Positions 15,391-22,765 of a stretch of DNA of 22,765 bases are shown one piece after another (the first letter of the stretch is position 1; each line of letters opens with the position of its first letter). The notes beneath the pieces were generated by a model, which made no database searches, had not been told where the DNA came from, and saw only the letters and a program-made list of their open reading frames with translations. Source of the DNA: JAJVIP01 sp964405835. Lineage in GTDB: Bacteria > Elusimicrobiota > Elusimicrobia > F11. The stretch spans positions 1 to 22,765 of the forward strand of contig CAYOPN010000039.1 of assembly GCA_964405835.1 (NCBI GenBank). The letters are read 5' to 3'. The position numbers and the translations under genes were made by a program.

Positions 15391-16410
15391 TTGCGGATCC
15401 TGATCAGTCCCACCGCGTTTAAAGGAACGCTCTCTCCATTTGAAGCGGCCGCATTGTTGCGCCGCGCCGTCCTTCGCCGTTATCCGGGTTCGACTGTCCG
15501 TGTGCTCCCCTTGGCCGACGGCGGAGATGGAACGTTGGAGGTTTTGTCCGGTGTTTTGAAAGGAAAAAAAATCTCAACCGTGATTGAAGGGCCGCTCGGT
15601 AAAAAAACGGCGGCCCGGTGGGCAAAGATCGGGAACACCGCCGTTATTGAGATGGCGCGCGCATCGGGCTTGGCGCTTGTGAAAGGGAAAAACCGAATAA
15701 TGGAAGCCACCAGCGCGGGCACCGGCCAATTAATCCGAGCGGCCTTGGACCGCGGGTGCAAAAAGATTTTGATCGGCGTTGGCGGCACGGCGTGCAGCGA
15801 AGGCGGAGCTGGCGCATTGATGGCGCTTGGGCTGCGTTACTATGATAAAAACCGGAAAATACTTTCTGCGAGACCGGTTGATTTGTTGAAGCTGGACGCG
15901 GTCGATTGGACCCATTTTGATCGTCGTATTGGAAAAACAGAGGTCCGTGTGTTGTGCGACGTGACGAACCCGCTGTTGGGAAAAAACGGTTCCGCGCGTA
16001 CATTCGGGCCGCAGAAAGGGGCAACGCCGTCGCAAGTGCGCGCGCTTGAGAAAATGTTGGCGCAATGGTCGCGTTTTGCAAAGCACAAGGTGGCCAACAA
16101 GCCGGGGACCGGTGCAGCAGGCGCCTTGGCATTCGGGTTGGCCGGTTTTGCTGGCGCCAAACTCGTTCCCGGAACCATGGCGGTCATGAACGCGTTGGAC
16201 TGGGAACAGGCGGCGGGAGAGGCCGATATTATTTTTACCGGCGAAGGCCGCTTGGATAAAACCAGTTTTCAAGGGAAAGTCATCGGCGAGATCGCACGCC
16301 GCAAAAAAAAGGCCAAAGTCGTTGCCGTGTGCGGATCTTCAGCACTTTCCGAAAAAGAAGCGAAGGAATTGGGCCTCGATGCCGTGCTGACACTCAAGGA
16401 ATTTCTATGA
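15391..16410 (+). CDS. Glycerate kinase (GlxK/GarK type)
   Basis: The enzyme phosphorylates D-glycerate, typically to 2-phosphoglycerate in this family, feeding it into glycolysis. The 339-residue product begins MRILISPTAFKGTLSPFEAA and shows PLADGGDGTLEVL, GVGGTACSEGGAGALMALG, CDVTNPLLGKNGSA followed by FGPQKGA, and FTGEGRLDKTSFQGKVIGE, all in family order. The start is a TTG at 15391; no ATG fits, and this start gives the proper family N-terminus. It is somewhat shorter than the ~380 residues common in the family. The usual SATND-like motif reads TACSE, a divergent form. The stop overlaps the next gene as ATGA. Confidence 0.9.
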   Translation: MRILISPTAFKGTLSPFEAAALLRRAVLRRYPGSTVRVLPLADGGDGTLEVLSGVLKGKKISTVIEGPLGKKTAARWAKIGNTAVIEMARASGLALVKGKNRIMEATSAGTGQLIRAALDRGCKKILIGVGGTACSEGGAGALMALGLRYYDKNRKILSARPVDLLKLDAVDWTHFDRRIGKTEVRVLCDVTNPLLGKNGSARTFGPQKGATPSQVRALEKMLAQWSRFAKHKVANKPGTGAAGALAFGLAGFAGAKLVPGTMAVMNALDWEQAAGEADIIFTGEGRLDKTSFQGKVIGEIARRKKKAKVVAVCGSSALSEKEAKELGLDAVLTLKEFL

Positions 16411-18557
16411 ACGCCGCAACACAAGACCTCACACGCATATTGTCCCCGCATTCGGTTGCGGTGATCGGTGCTTCCCGCAAAGAAGGCTCAGTGGGGGAGG
16501 CCATTTTCAAAAATCTGCTCCGCTCCGATTTCCAAGGTGTTATTTATCCGATCAATCCCAAAGCGGACTCGCTCCACGGCGTGAAATGTTACGCGAGCCT
16601 CTCCCAAATCAAAGACCCGATCGATCTGGCGATCCTTATTGTTCCAAATACCGTTGTACCGTCCGTTTTGCGCGAATGCGCCGCCGCGAAAATCCCGGGC
16701 GCGGTGGTCGTGAGCGCGGGCTTCAAGGAGATCGGTGGGCAGGGCGTCGAGCTCGAGAAGGAAGTGAAGCGGATCGCCGAAGAAAACGGCATCGCGCTCA
16801 TTGGTCCCAACTGTCTGGGCTTCATCAACACCGATCCGCGCGTGAAACTCAACGCCTCCTTTGCGCAGACCATGCCGAAAGCGGGCAACATCGCGTTTGT
16901 GTCGCAGAGCGGCGCGCTCTGCACGGCGGTGCTCGATTACGCGAAGGGCAAAGGCATCGGATTTTCAAAATTCATCAGCATGGGCAACAAAGCGGTGACG
17001 AACGAACTCGATTTTCTGCGCACGCTGCGCGACGACCCGCTGACCGACGTGATTTTGATGTACGTCGAAGACATCGCGAACGGCCACGAGTTCATCAACC
17101 TCGCGCGCCACATCACCGGCGAAACACACAAACCCAAACCCATTATTGCGATCAAATCAGGCCGCACGGCCGCGGGCGCGAAAGCGGCCTCGTCGCACAC
17201 GGGTTCGCTCGCCGGCTCAGACGATATCTACGACGCGGTGTTTTTGCAATCGGGTGTGCTGCGCGTTGAGACCGTCGAAGAACTTTTTGATTACGCGGTG
17301 GCGTTTTCGCAGCAACCTTTGCCGAAGGGAAACCGCGTGGCCATTGTGACCAACGCGGGAGGGCCCGGCATTATGGCCACCGACGCGGCGGTGCGGCACG
17401 GGCTGGAACTCGCAATGCTTGAGCCGGGAACCGTCGATCAACTCAAACGTGAATTGCCGGTGACCGCGAACGTGCACAACCCGGTGGACGTGATCGGCGA
17501 TGCGCGGCACGACCGCTACGAAGCCGCCATCCGCGCGGTGGTCAAAGACCCCAACGTGGACGGTGTGGTTGTGATCTTAACGCCACAGGCCATGACGGAT
17601 ATCCGCGAGATCGGCGAAGTGGTCGCGAACGTGGCGGCTTCCATGAAAGTATCGCCGTGGCTGGCCAAACCAATCTTGGCGAGTTTTATGGGCATCGTCG
17701 ATGTATCGGTCGGCGTCGCCATTCTCGAAAAAGCCGGCATTCCGCATTACACGTTTCCCGAAAGCGCCGTGCGCGCACTCGCGCAGATGAATTTCTATCA
17801 GAAGAACTGGTTGGACAGGCCGCGCACCGAAGTGAAGACGTATCCGGTGCAGCGCGAGGTCGTTGCTAAAATTTTTAAGCAGGTACGCGCGGACGGCCGG
17901 TTGTATTTGCCGGAGGTGGAGGCGCTAAAAGTTTTTGAGGCGTACGGGCTTCCGACGCTCAAGTCCAAACTGGCCCGCACCGAAGAAGAAGCGGTCGAGA
18001 TCGCCAAAGAATTCGGATACCCGGTCGTTCTTAAGATCGCTTCCCCGGCCATCGTGCACAAATTGGACGCGGGCGGCGTGGTGATCAACATCCAGGACGC
18101 CACCGAGCTCGCGCGCGCGTTCCGAAAAATGACCAACACGGCGCACGCGTTGGTCGGAAAAGAAAAAGTGTGGGGCGCCGAGGTCCAGCAGATGGCGGAC
18201 AAGGGCGTGGAGGTTTTTCTCGGGTCCAAACACGACCCGAAGTTCGGGCCGGTGATTGTGTTTGGGTTGGGAGGAACATTTGTTGAAGTGTTCCGCGACG
18301 TTTCTTTCCGGCTAGCGCCGCTCCGCGAATGGACCACGCGCGCGATCATTGAAAAGAGCAAGGCCTACAAGATTCTGCAGGGTTATCGCGGCCAGCCGGC
18401 CGATATCGCAAAAGTGTCGGAATGTTTGGGAAGACTTTCGCAGTTGGTGGTGGATTTTCCGGAGATCGAGGAACTCGATATCAACCCGCTGATTGTTTAC
18501 CCACTTGGCAACGGCGCCCGCGTGCTCGACGGACGCATCGTTTTATCCCGCCAGTAG
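16407..18557 (+). CDS. ADP-forming acetyl-/acyl-CoA synthetase, fused alpha and beta subunits
   Basis: This enzyme converts acyl-CoA, ADP and phosphate to free acid, CoA and ATP (or the reverse), a route of energy conservation from acetyl-CoA found in archaea and several anaerobic bacteria. The 716-residue protein starts with a CoA-binding domain (SVAVIGASRKEGSVG), then succinyl-CoA-ligase-like domains (ALIGPNCLGF, FVSQSGALC). The likely phospho-histidine is His264 in AKAASSHTGSLAGSD. An ATP-grasp domain fills the C-terminal third (YLPEVEALKVFEAYGLPT, FGYPVVLKIASP, VIVFGLGGTFVEVFRD, ELDINPLIVYP). There is no GNAT acetyltransferase domain, unlike PatZ/Pka-type proteins. The ATG at 16407 overlapping the glycerate kinase stop is preferred to 16329. 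The 3' end overlaps the convergent ATP-grasp gene by 15 bases. Confidence 0.92.
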   Translation: MNAATQDLTRILSPHSVAVIGASRKEGSVGEAIFKNLLRSDFQGVIYPINPKADSLHGVKCYASLSQIKDPIDLAILIVPNTVVPSVLRECAAAKIPGAVVVSAGFKEIGGQGVELEKEVKRIAEENGIALIGPNCLGFINTDPRVKLNASFAQTMPKAGNIAFVSQSGALCTAVLDYAKGKGIGFSKFISMGNKAVTNELDFLRTLRDDPLTDVILMYVEDIANGHEFINLARHITGETHKPKPIIAIKSGRTAAGAKAASSHTGSLAGSDDIYDAVFLQSGVLRVETVEELFDYAVAFSQQPLPKGNRVAIVTNAGGPGIMATDAAVRHGLELAMLEPGTVDQLKRELPVTANVHNPVDVIGDARHDRYEAAIRAVVKDPNVDGVVVILTPQAMTDIREIGEVVANVAASMKVSPWLAKPILASFMGIVDVSVGVAILEKAGIPHYTFPESAVRALAQMNFYQKNWLDRPRTEVKTYPVQREVVAKIFKQVRADGRLYLPEVEALKVFEAYGLPTLKSKLARTEEEAVEIAKEFGYPVVLKIASPAIVHKLDAGGVVINIQDATELARAFRKMTNTAHALVGKEKVWGAEVQQMADKGVEVFLGSKHDPKFGPVIVFGLGGTFVEVFRDVSFRLAPLREWTTRAIIEKSKAYKILQGYRGQPADIAKVSECLGRLSQLVVDFPEIEELDINPLIVYPLGNGARVLDGRIVLSRQ

Positions 18558-19883
18558 ACCCCAGGTTTGCAGCAAATCGCCGTCTTTTGACCAGCGGTTG
18601 CCGATGTCGGTGCGGTAGAACATGTTGGGAAGAATGATGTTCTTGATGCGGTTGTAGGTTTCCACCTGCGCGTCCGACATGGTCGGACCCGATCCCGTTA
18701 TGACCAGCACATAACCGCTTGAGCCCGCTATCCGCCATTCGCCGTCCACAATCCGCACGTCGCAGGGATGGACGCCGGTCATCTGCGGTTTCTTGAAGAT
18801 GATCACCGCGTCATCGGAAAATTTTTCGAACACATCGGGGTCGTCGTACGGGTAGGGCGGCACCGCAATTACAACGCCCACCTGATACCCTTTGATGGTT
18901 TTTAATTGGAACGGCTGGCGGTTGGCAAGCGCGAAGAGCAGATCGCTCCACCGGCTCGCCACGCCCTCCATCTGAATGTTGATTGTGGGGTATCCAAAGC
19001 GCGGCGTAATTTCGAGCGGGTAGATGCCGCGCGAATTCACGATGCAGTTGATGTCGAAATAGCCGATGAAACCGATTTCGGCGAGCCGCTTCTCAAATTT
19101 TTTCAGCGTTTCATTATAGAGCCGGTTGGGCCCGGCCCAGAACATGGATGTGCCCATCTCGCCCGTGGTGGGACCTATCTCGTCATTGAACATGCGTTTG
19201 TGTTCGAAATTGATGCAGGCCGGAAGTAGAAATTCGTTGCCATTAAAAAAGGCGCCGATAGCGACTTCGACGCCCGACACGAATTTCTGCAGTTGGAAGC
19301 TGCGGATCTTGGAGCCCCAGCCCGTTTTGTAACGCTCGAGCATGTTCACAAGGTCGAGCCCGTCTTCTTCCTGTCCGACAAACGAAAGCACTTTGTCGTC
19401 CTGCGCTTTTCCATTGGGTTTCACGACGTAGCGTCCCGGGTTGGCTTTCACAAATTTGATCGCTTCATCGAACGAGGAGAAATCCCAGCACGGAAGCGTG
19501 TTGATGCCGACTTTGCGGAGTTCTTCTTGCGCCAGGTCGCGGTCGAGCTCGAGTTTGTCGGAAAACGGCGTGCCGCCGACCACTTTCTTTCCGTCTTTGC
19601 GGAGTTTTTCGGCGATGGAGCCGAAACCGATGTCGTCAAACACGATCACATCGGCCCAGTCCACGTGTTTTTCCCAGTTGTCCACTTTGTCGACGAAACC
19701 GTCGGCGACGTTCCGTTCGTGTTTGTCGTCAATGAAGTAACGGACGAGGCTTCCTTCGTTTTTTACTTGATAGGCGAGATCTCCGATGCAGCCGATGTCG
19801 GAAACAAATAGAAATTTCTTCGGACCGTTGGCGTTTGTCTTCTCACCGTTCATGTCTTGAAAGTGTGAGGGATTTGCGTTCAT
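18543..19883 (-). CDS. Divergent PurD-like ATP-grasp protein
   Basis: The 446-residue protein has the overall plan of phosphoribosylamine-glycine ligase (PurD): an N-terminal nucleotide-fold domain, an ATP-grasp core (VVKPNGKAQDDK at 153-164, GPTTGEMGT at 237-245, EITPRFGYP at 291-299) and a C-terminal domain ending in MFYRTDIGNRW, close to the PurD pattern. True PurD has GGREHA near its N-terminus and E-x-N-x-RFGDPE-x-Q; here the first is replaced by SDIGCIGDLAY and the second by EITPRFGYPT. Hence it may be a PurD-related ligase with another substrate rather than the purine enzyme. No purine genes lie nearby. The start is uncertain: ATG at 19883 or ATG at 19853 (removing ten residues); neither has a clear Shine-Dalgarno sequence. 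Confidence 0.75.
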   Translation of the reverse strand: MNANPSHFQDMNGEKTNANGPKKFLFVSDIGCIGDLAYQVKNEGSLVRYFIDDKHERNVADGFVDKVDNWEKHVDWADVIVFDDIGFGSIAEKLRKDGKKVVGGTPFSDKLELDRDLAQEELRKVGINTLPCWDFSSFDEAIKFVKANPGRYVVKPNGKAQDDKVLSFVGQEEDGLDLVNMLERYKTGWGSKIRSFQLQKFVSGVEVAIGAFFNGNEFLLPACINFEHKRMFNDEIGPTTGEMGTSMFWAGPNRLYNETLKKFEKRLAEIGFIGYFDINCIVNSRGIYPLEITPRFGYPTINIQMEGVASRWSDLLFALANRQPFQLKTIKGYQVGVVIAVPPYPYDDPDVFEKFSDDAVIIFKKPQMTGVHPCDVRIVDGEWRIAGSSGYVLVITGSGPTMSDAQVETYNRIKNIILPNMFYRTDIGNRWSKDGDLLQTWGLLAG

Positions 19884-19927
19884 TTTTCAACGCAAATATT
19901 TATACAGCGTGTCGGAAATCGAAACAT

Positions 19928-19933
19928 TATAAT
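19928..19933 (+). promoter_or_regulatory. -10 promoter element for rmuC, in a palindrome between divergent genes
   Basis: A perfect TATAAT lies six bases before the rmuC ATG at 19940, which would give a leaderless or nearly leaderless transcript. It sits in the palindrome CATTATAATG (19926-19935), so the same box reads on the minus strand towards the ATP-grasp gene. A second minus-strand candidate, TATAAA, is at 19904-19899. No convincing -35 is seen. Confidence 0.45.
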
Positions 19934-19939
19934 GCCCCC

Positions 19940-21070
19940 ATGCCTCTCGGAAATTCACTCCTCATCATCCTCGCTGTTTTCGCCGGACTTGCGCTCGTCG
20001 TATGGTTCGTAAAACAAAGTTTGAACGCGTCGCAACAGCGCGCCGAAGACTTGGCACGGCAGCTTCTGGACGCGCAACAAAAGCCCAACCCCGCGGTGGA
20101 ATTTCTTCAACGCGAGGTCTCCAATCTACGCGACCAACTGACCAAAAGTTTGGCTGAATCCGCGAAAATGGTTGTGGACTCGCAGAAGACCATCGGCGAA
20201 CGGATCGACAATTCGGCTGCCGCGTACGCCAAAATGCAGAAGGAACTCGGCGGCGTGACCGCGGCCACGCAGCAGGTCTTGGGCGTCGGAAAAGACATCG
20301 CGCAGCTCCAAGAAATATTGCGGGCGCCGAAAATGCGCGGCACCATCGGAGAACTTTTCCTGGCCGATCTGTTGGCCCAGATCCTTCCGCAAAACCATTT
20401 CAAGCTCCAGCACACGTTCAAGACCGGCGAGACCGTCGACGCGGTCATCTTTCTTGGGGGCCGTTATGTTCCCGTCGACTCCAAATTTCCGCTCGAAAAT
20501 TTCAAACGGTTGGTCCAAACGCAGGACCCCAACGAAAAAACCATGGCCCGCCGGAAATTTGTGACCGACGTGAAGCGCCACATCGACGCGATCTCAAGCA
20601 AATATCTATTGCCGGACGAAAACACGTTTGAGTTCGCGCTGATGTACATTCCCGCCGAGAACGTTTACTACGAGACCATTATTAAGGACGACTCCATCGG
20701 CGACGACGACTCGTTGATGGCTTATGCGTTTTCAAAACGGGTTGTGCCGGTGTCTCCGAATTCATTTTTTGCCTACTTGAACACGATCGCGCTCGGATTG
20801 CGCGGCCTGCAAATTGAAAAAAACGCGCTCCAGATCATCGATCAGCTTGCGCGTTTGCGCGGTGATTTCACGCGTTTTAAAGACGACTTCCGCATTCTTG
20901 GCAAACACATGACGAACGCCAAAGGCGCGTTTGATGAATCGGAGAAGCGGCTCACGCGGTTTGAAGACAAGCTCGCGTCGACCGGTGGCGATGCGGCCCA
21001 ATTGCCCCAGGACGCCCTCAAAGCCGTCTCCTCCAAATTGGAAAGCGCGCTTCCCCTCGATATCGGATGA
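19940..21070 (+). CDS. rmuC: RmuC family protein (DNA recombination protein)
   Basis: RmuC proteins carry a predicted nuclease-like domain and limit inversions between short inverted repeats; the precise mechanism is not established. The 376-residue product has an N-terminal membrane helix (about residues 6-24), a Gln/Glu-rich coiled-coil region (about 30-110), and the RmuC domain with PKMRGTIGELFLADLL, the signature VDSKFPLENF, FALMYIPAENVYYE, and SPNSFFAYLNTIALGLRGLQ. I chose the ATG at 19940, which begins MPLGNSLLIILAVFAG directly before the helix; an upstream in-frame ATG at 19835 would add 35 residues inside the divergent gene and across the promoter. The stop overlaps the next gene as ATGA. 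Confidence 0.93.
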   Translation: MPLGNSLLIILAVFAGLALVVWFVKQSLNASQQRAEDLARQLLDAQQKPNPAVEFLQREVSNLRDQLTKSLAESAKMVVDSQKTIGERIDNSAAAYAKMQKELGGVTAATQQVLGVGKDIAQLQEILRAPKMRGTIGELFLADLLAQILPQNHFKLQHTFKTGETVDAVIFLGGRYVPVDSKFPLENFKRLVQTQDPNEKTMARRKFVTDVKRHIDAISSKYLLPDENTFEFALMYIPAENVYYETIIKDDSIGDDDSLMAYAFSKRVVPVSPNSFFAYLNTIALGLRGLQIEKNALQIIDQLARLRGDFTRFKDDFRILGKHMTNAKGAFDESEKRLTRFEDKLASTGGDAAQLPQDALKAVSSKLESALPLDIG

Positions 21071-21435
21071 ATTGGGCCGGCGCGGGAAGCGTGTTCATGT
21101 TTCTCGCGGTGGCCCTCGGCGCTTTCGCCGCCCACGGCCTCAAGTCAAAACTCACTTCTGAAATGCTGGCTGTTTTCGATGTCGGCGTCCGTTACCAGGC
21201 CTATCACGCGCTTGCGTTGTTCGCGGTGGCCTGGCTCGCCGAAAAACACATCGGGCCTTCTGTCGCGTTGGCGGGCTGGCTGTTCATCGCCGGCATCATT
21301 ATTTTTTCGGGAAGTCTATATGTCCTGAGCGTGAGCGGCATTCGCTGGTTGGGCGCCATCACGCCAATTGGCGGTCTTTGTTTCCTGGCCGGATGGGCCG
21401 TGTTGGCCTGGAAAATTTTCCAAACACGGGCCTGA
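21067..21435 (+). CDS. DUF423 family membrane protein
   Basis: This 122-residue protein has four predicted membrane helices and the DUF423 (YgdD-like) motifs: GAFAAHGLK near the N-terminus, VRYQAYHALALF, FSGSLYVLSVSG and TPIGGLCFLAGW. The function of the family is not established. It is coupled to rmuC by an ATGA overlap and to the next gene by TGATG. The length is normal for the family. Confidence 0.88.
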   Translation: MNWAGAGSVFMFLAVALGAFAAHGLKSKLTSEMLAVFDVGVRYQAYHALALFAVAWLAEKHIGPSVALAGWLFIAGIIIFSGSLYVLSVSGIRWLGAITPIGGLCFLAGWAVLAWKIFQTRA

Positions 21436-22229
21436 TGGATTACAGCGTCCTCCTTAAAAACGAAGAGCAACTCCGATTCGGCCCCATCGGCCAGGCCTTG
21501 GCTATCTACCGGAGCGTTCCCACGCTCGACACCGTCAACGAAGCCAAGAAATGTTGGGGGATCCTGACCGAAAAAATAAGCGAAGCGGATGCTGGGAGAC
21601 TGATCGCCTCATTGGCCAAGTATAATTTGCTGGGGATTCCGGTCCCTCAAGAAGCAATGCGAAACCTGCCGCCCGTTATCAACGTCGATGCGGTTGATGA
21701 GTTCGAGGGCGGTATTCGTTTGGTGGACGAAAACGAAGCGGTCCATGACTTAAAGGGGCAAGACGTGCACGTGATTGGGGCGGCCGCGTTCAGGTCCGTC
21801 ACGCAGAAAAAAATTGAAGAGAAACAGGGACCGACCACGGGACAGCGTGCCGCCAGCATCGGTATCATGCTCGCCACCGGTCTTCCGATATCCATTGGCC
21901 CCAAGAAAAAAACCATTCAGAAGACCATCTCCGACACCGAGCTCTTATTTATGATGGAGATTGTGGCAGGCAATCCGGCGCGGCGGTTCCGGATCGAAGG
22001 GACCCATGTGAACTACGCGTTTTTAAAGGAAAGGATGGTAGCCGGCGCGATGGGGAATTTTCGCCTGTTGTTGTCTGACGCCGTGCTTCGGGCGCCGCAA
22101 GCGCGCCGCAGTCGCGGAACGCGCATCCTGCTCGCCAACGAGCCGGTTACCGGAATGGGTTACGAAGGTATTCCGGACTTGGAACGGGAATGCCGGTGGT
22201 TGCTCTCCATACCGGCGCAAACGGCGTAG
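21435..22229 (+). CDS. Unrecognised soluble protein, 264 residues
   Basis: I do not recognise this protein. It starts MDYSVLLKNEEQLRFGPIGQ at the ATG overlapping the DUF423 stop (TGATG), which I prefer to a longer in-frame start at 21378. No signal peptide is visible. The first ~70 residues look helical. The centre holds VINVDAVDEFEGGIRLVDEN and DVHVIGAAAFRSVTQKK, likely a beta-rich part. A Gly/Ala/Ile-rich piece, AASIGIMLATGLPISIGPKK, is followed by charged helical sequence. The tight coupling to rmuC and DUF423 suggests joint expression only. The last 83 bases overlap the convergent desaturase gene. Codon use resembles its neighbours. Confidence 0.75.
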   Translation: MDYSVLLKNEEQLRFGPIGQALAIYRSVPTLDTVNEAKKCWGILTEKISEADAGRLIASLAKYNLLGIPVPQEAMRNLPPVINVDAVDEFEGGIRLVDENEAVHDLKGQDVHVIGAAAFRSVTQKKIEEKQGPTTGQRAASIGIMLATGLPISIGPKKKTIQKTISDTELLFMMEIVAGNPARRFRIEGTHVNYAFLKERMVAGAMGNFRLLLSDAVLRAPQARRSRGTRILLANEPVTGMGYEGIPDLERECRWLLSIPAQTA

Positions 22230-22765
22230 CGCCTTCGATATTCGCCGCATCAAGGCGGCGGCCCAACTCCAACACGCGCGCGGGCGGTTTGCGCAGGTTT
22301 TTCACCAATCCCAGTTTCTGCATCAAGCGCAGTGCGTAATAGGTCACGTCCACTTCCCACCAATAAAAACCCTGGTTCACCGACGATGGATAATGATGGT
22401 GATTGTTGTGCCAGCCTTCCCCGAGCGTCAGGATCGCCAGGATCCAACTGTTGCGGCTTCCATCGGACGTGGGAAACCGCCGCCGTCCCATCAAATGGGC
22501 CGCTGAATTAATAAGGAAGGTCGTGTGCCACAGCACGGTTGTGCTGATGAAAAAACCCCACACGAGTCCTTTCGCGCCCCCGATCAGCAGACACGCTGCG
22601 CCCCATGCAATGGGCGGAACGAGGAAGTGGCGGTTGAGCCACATGAGTTCCGGAAATTTCGCCAAGTCGGGGATCACTTTGAAATTCGTGTCGTCGTACT
22701 TGCTGCTCACAATCCAGCCCATGTGCGACCACCAAAACCCGTCACGAATAGGGGAATGGATATCG
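22147..22765 (-). CDS. Fatty-acid (acyl-CoA delta-9 type) desaturase, C-terminal part (5' end outside window)
   Basis: The frame is open to the right edge, where the upstream codons read DIHSPIRDGFWWSHMGWIV, a typical desaturase stretch, so the ATG at 22722 is internal. The visible ~205 residues contain membrane helices, HTTFLINSAAHLMG, and the late histidine box GEGWHNNHHHYP, which binds the di-iron centre; the first histidine boxes lie outside the window. The enzyme uses O2 and reducing equivalents to place a cis double bond in fatty acyl chains at the membrane. The end RNPFR overlaps the convergent unrecognised gene by 83 bases. Confidence 0.92.
   Translation of the reverse strand, partial: DIHSPIRDGFWWSHMGWIVSSKYDDTNFKVIPDLAKFPELMWLNRHFLVPPIAWGAACLLIGGAKGLVWGFFISTTVLWHTTFLINSAAHLMGRRRFPTSDGSRNSWILAILTLGEGWHNNHHHYPSSVNQGFYWWEVDVTYYALRLMQKLGLVKNLRKPPARVLELGRRLDAANIEGATPFAPVWRATTGIPVPSPEYLRNPFR

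Noticed and set aside
22229..22260. Hairpin CGCCTT...AAGGCG after the unrecognised gene as a terminator
   Set aside because: The stem is only six bases with a long loop and no T-run follows; the sequence is coding on the minus strand.
1..22765. CRISPR array, transposase, tRNA or rRNA gene
   Set aside because: No regularly spaced repeats, transposase motifs, cloverleaf-like segments or rRNA-like sequence were noticed; the Cas4-like protein has no cas neighbours.

Overview
The window is gene-dense bacterial chromosome with no stretch over 300 bases lacking a gene. Codon use and GC look fairly even. The YidC has the large periplasmic domain of diderm bacteria. The rpmH-yidD-yidC-mnmE cluster is bacterial. 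An ADP-forming acyl-CoA synthetase and a very large membrane/coiled-coil protein would suit an uncultured lineage near Omnitrophota or the wider PVC group. That placement is inference, made without any database search.

Layout. (1) 1-6153: the 3' part of a giant gene entering from the left edge; its function is not recognised. (2) 6173-9567: rpmH, an intrinsic terminator, yidD, yidC and mnmE, the ribosome/membrane-insertion/tRNA-modification cluster usual in bacteria, but without rnpA. mnmE carries an in-frame 78-bp palindromic repeat. (3) 9564-10979: a TMTC-like multi-membrane glycosyltransferase with a TPR tail. (4) 11004-18557: a closely packed plus-strand run. It holds a histidine kinase fused to a degenerate staphylococcal-nuclease domain, a Cas4/AddB-like PD-(D/E)XK nuclease with Fe-S cysteines, a family 4 uracil-DNA glycosylase, a UPF0158 protein, a glycerate kinase, and a fused ADP-forming acyl-CoA synthetase. 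Neighbours overlap or lie 2 nt apart throughout, so co-transcription and translational coupling are likely. (5) 18543-19883, minus strand: a divergent PurD-like ATP-grasp protein. (6) 19940-22229, plus strand: rmuC, a DUF423 membrane protein and an unrecognised 264-residue protein, starting from a short divergent promoter region. (7) 22147 to the right edge, minus strand: the C-terminal part of a fatty-acid desaturase.

How they may work together. The first cluster makes L34 and the Sec-associated insertase with its helper YidD, then the tRNA-wobble GTPase MnmE. The middle run begins with a signalling protein and DNA-processing or repair enzymes, then passes to central carbon metabolism (glycerate to phosphoglycerate; acyl-CoA to acid with ATP formation). 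The most notable features are the kinase/pseudonuclease fusion with an internal signal-peptide-like segment, the repeat-derived peptides in MnmE and the uracil-DNA glycosylase, the glutamine at the conserved YidC arginine position, the missing rnpA, and the giant membrane protein. No tRNA, rRNA, CRISPR array or transposase was seen.
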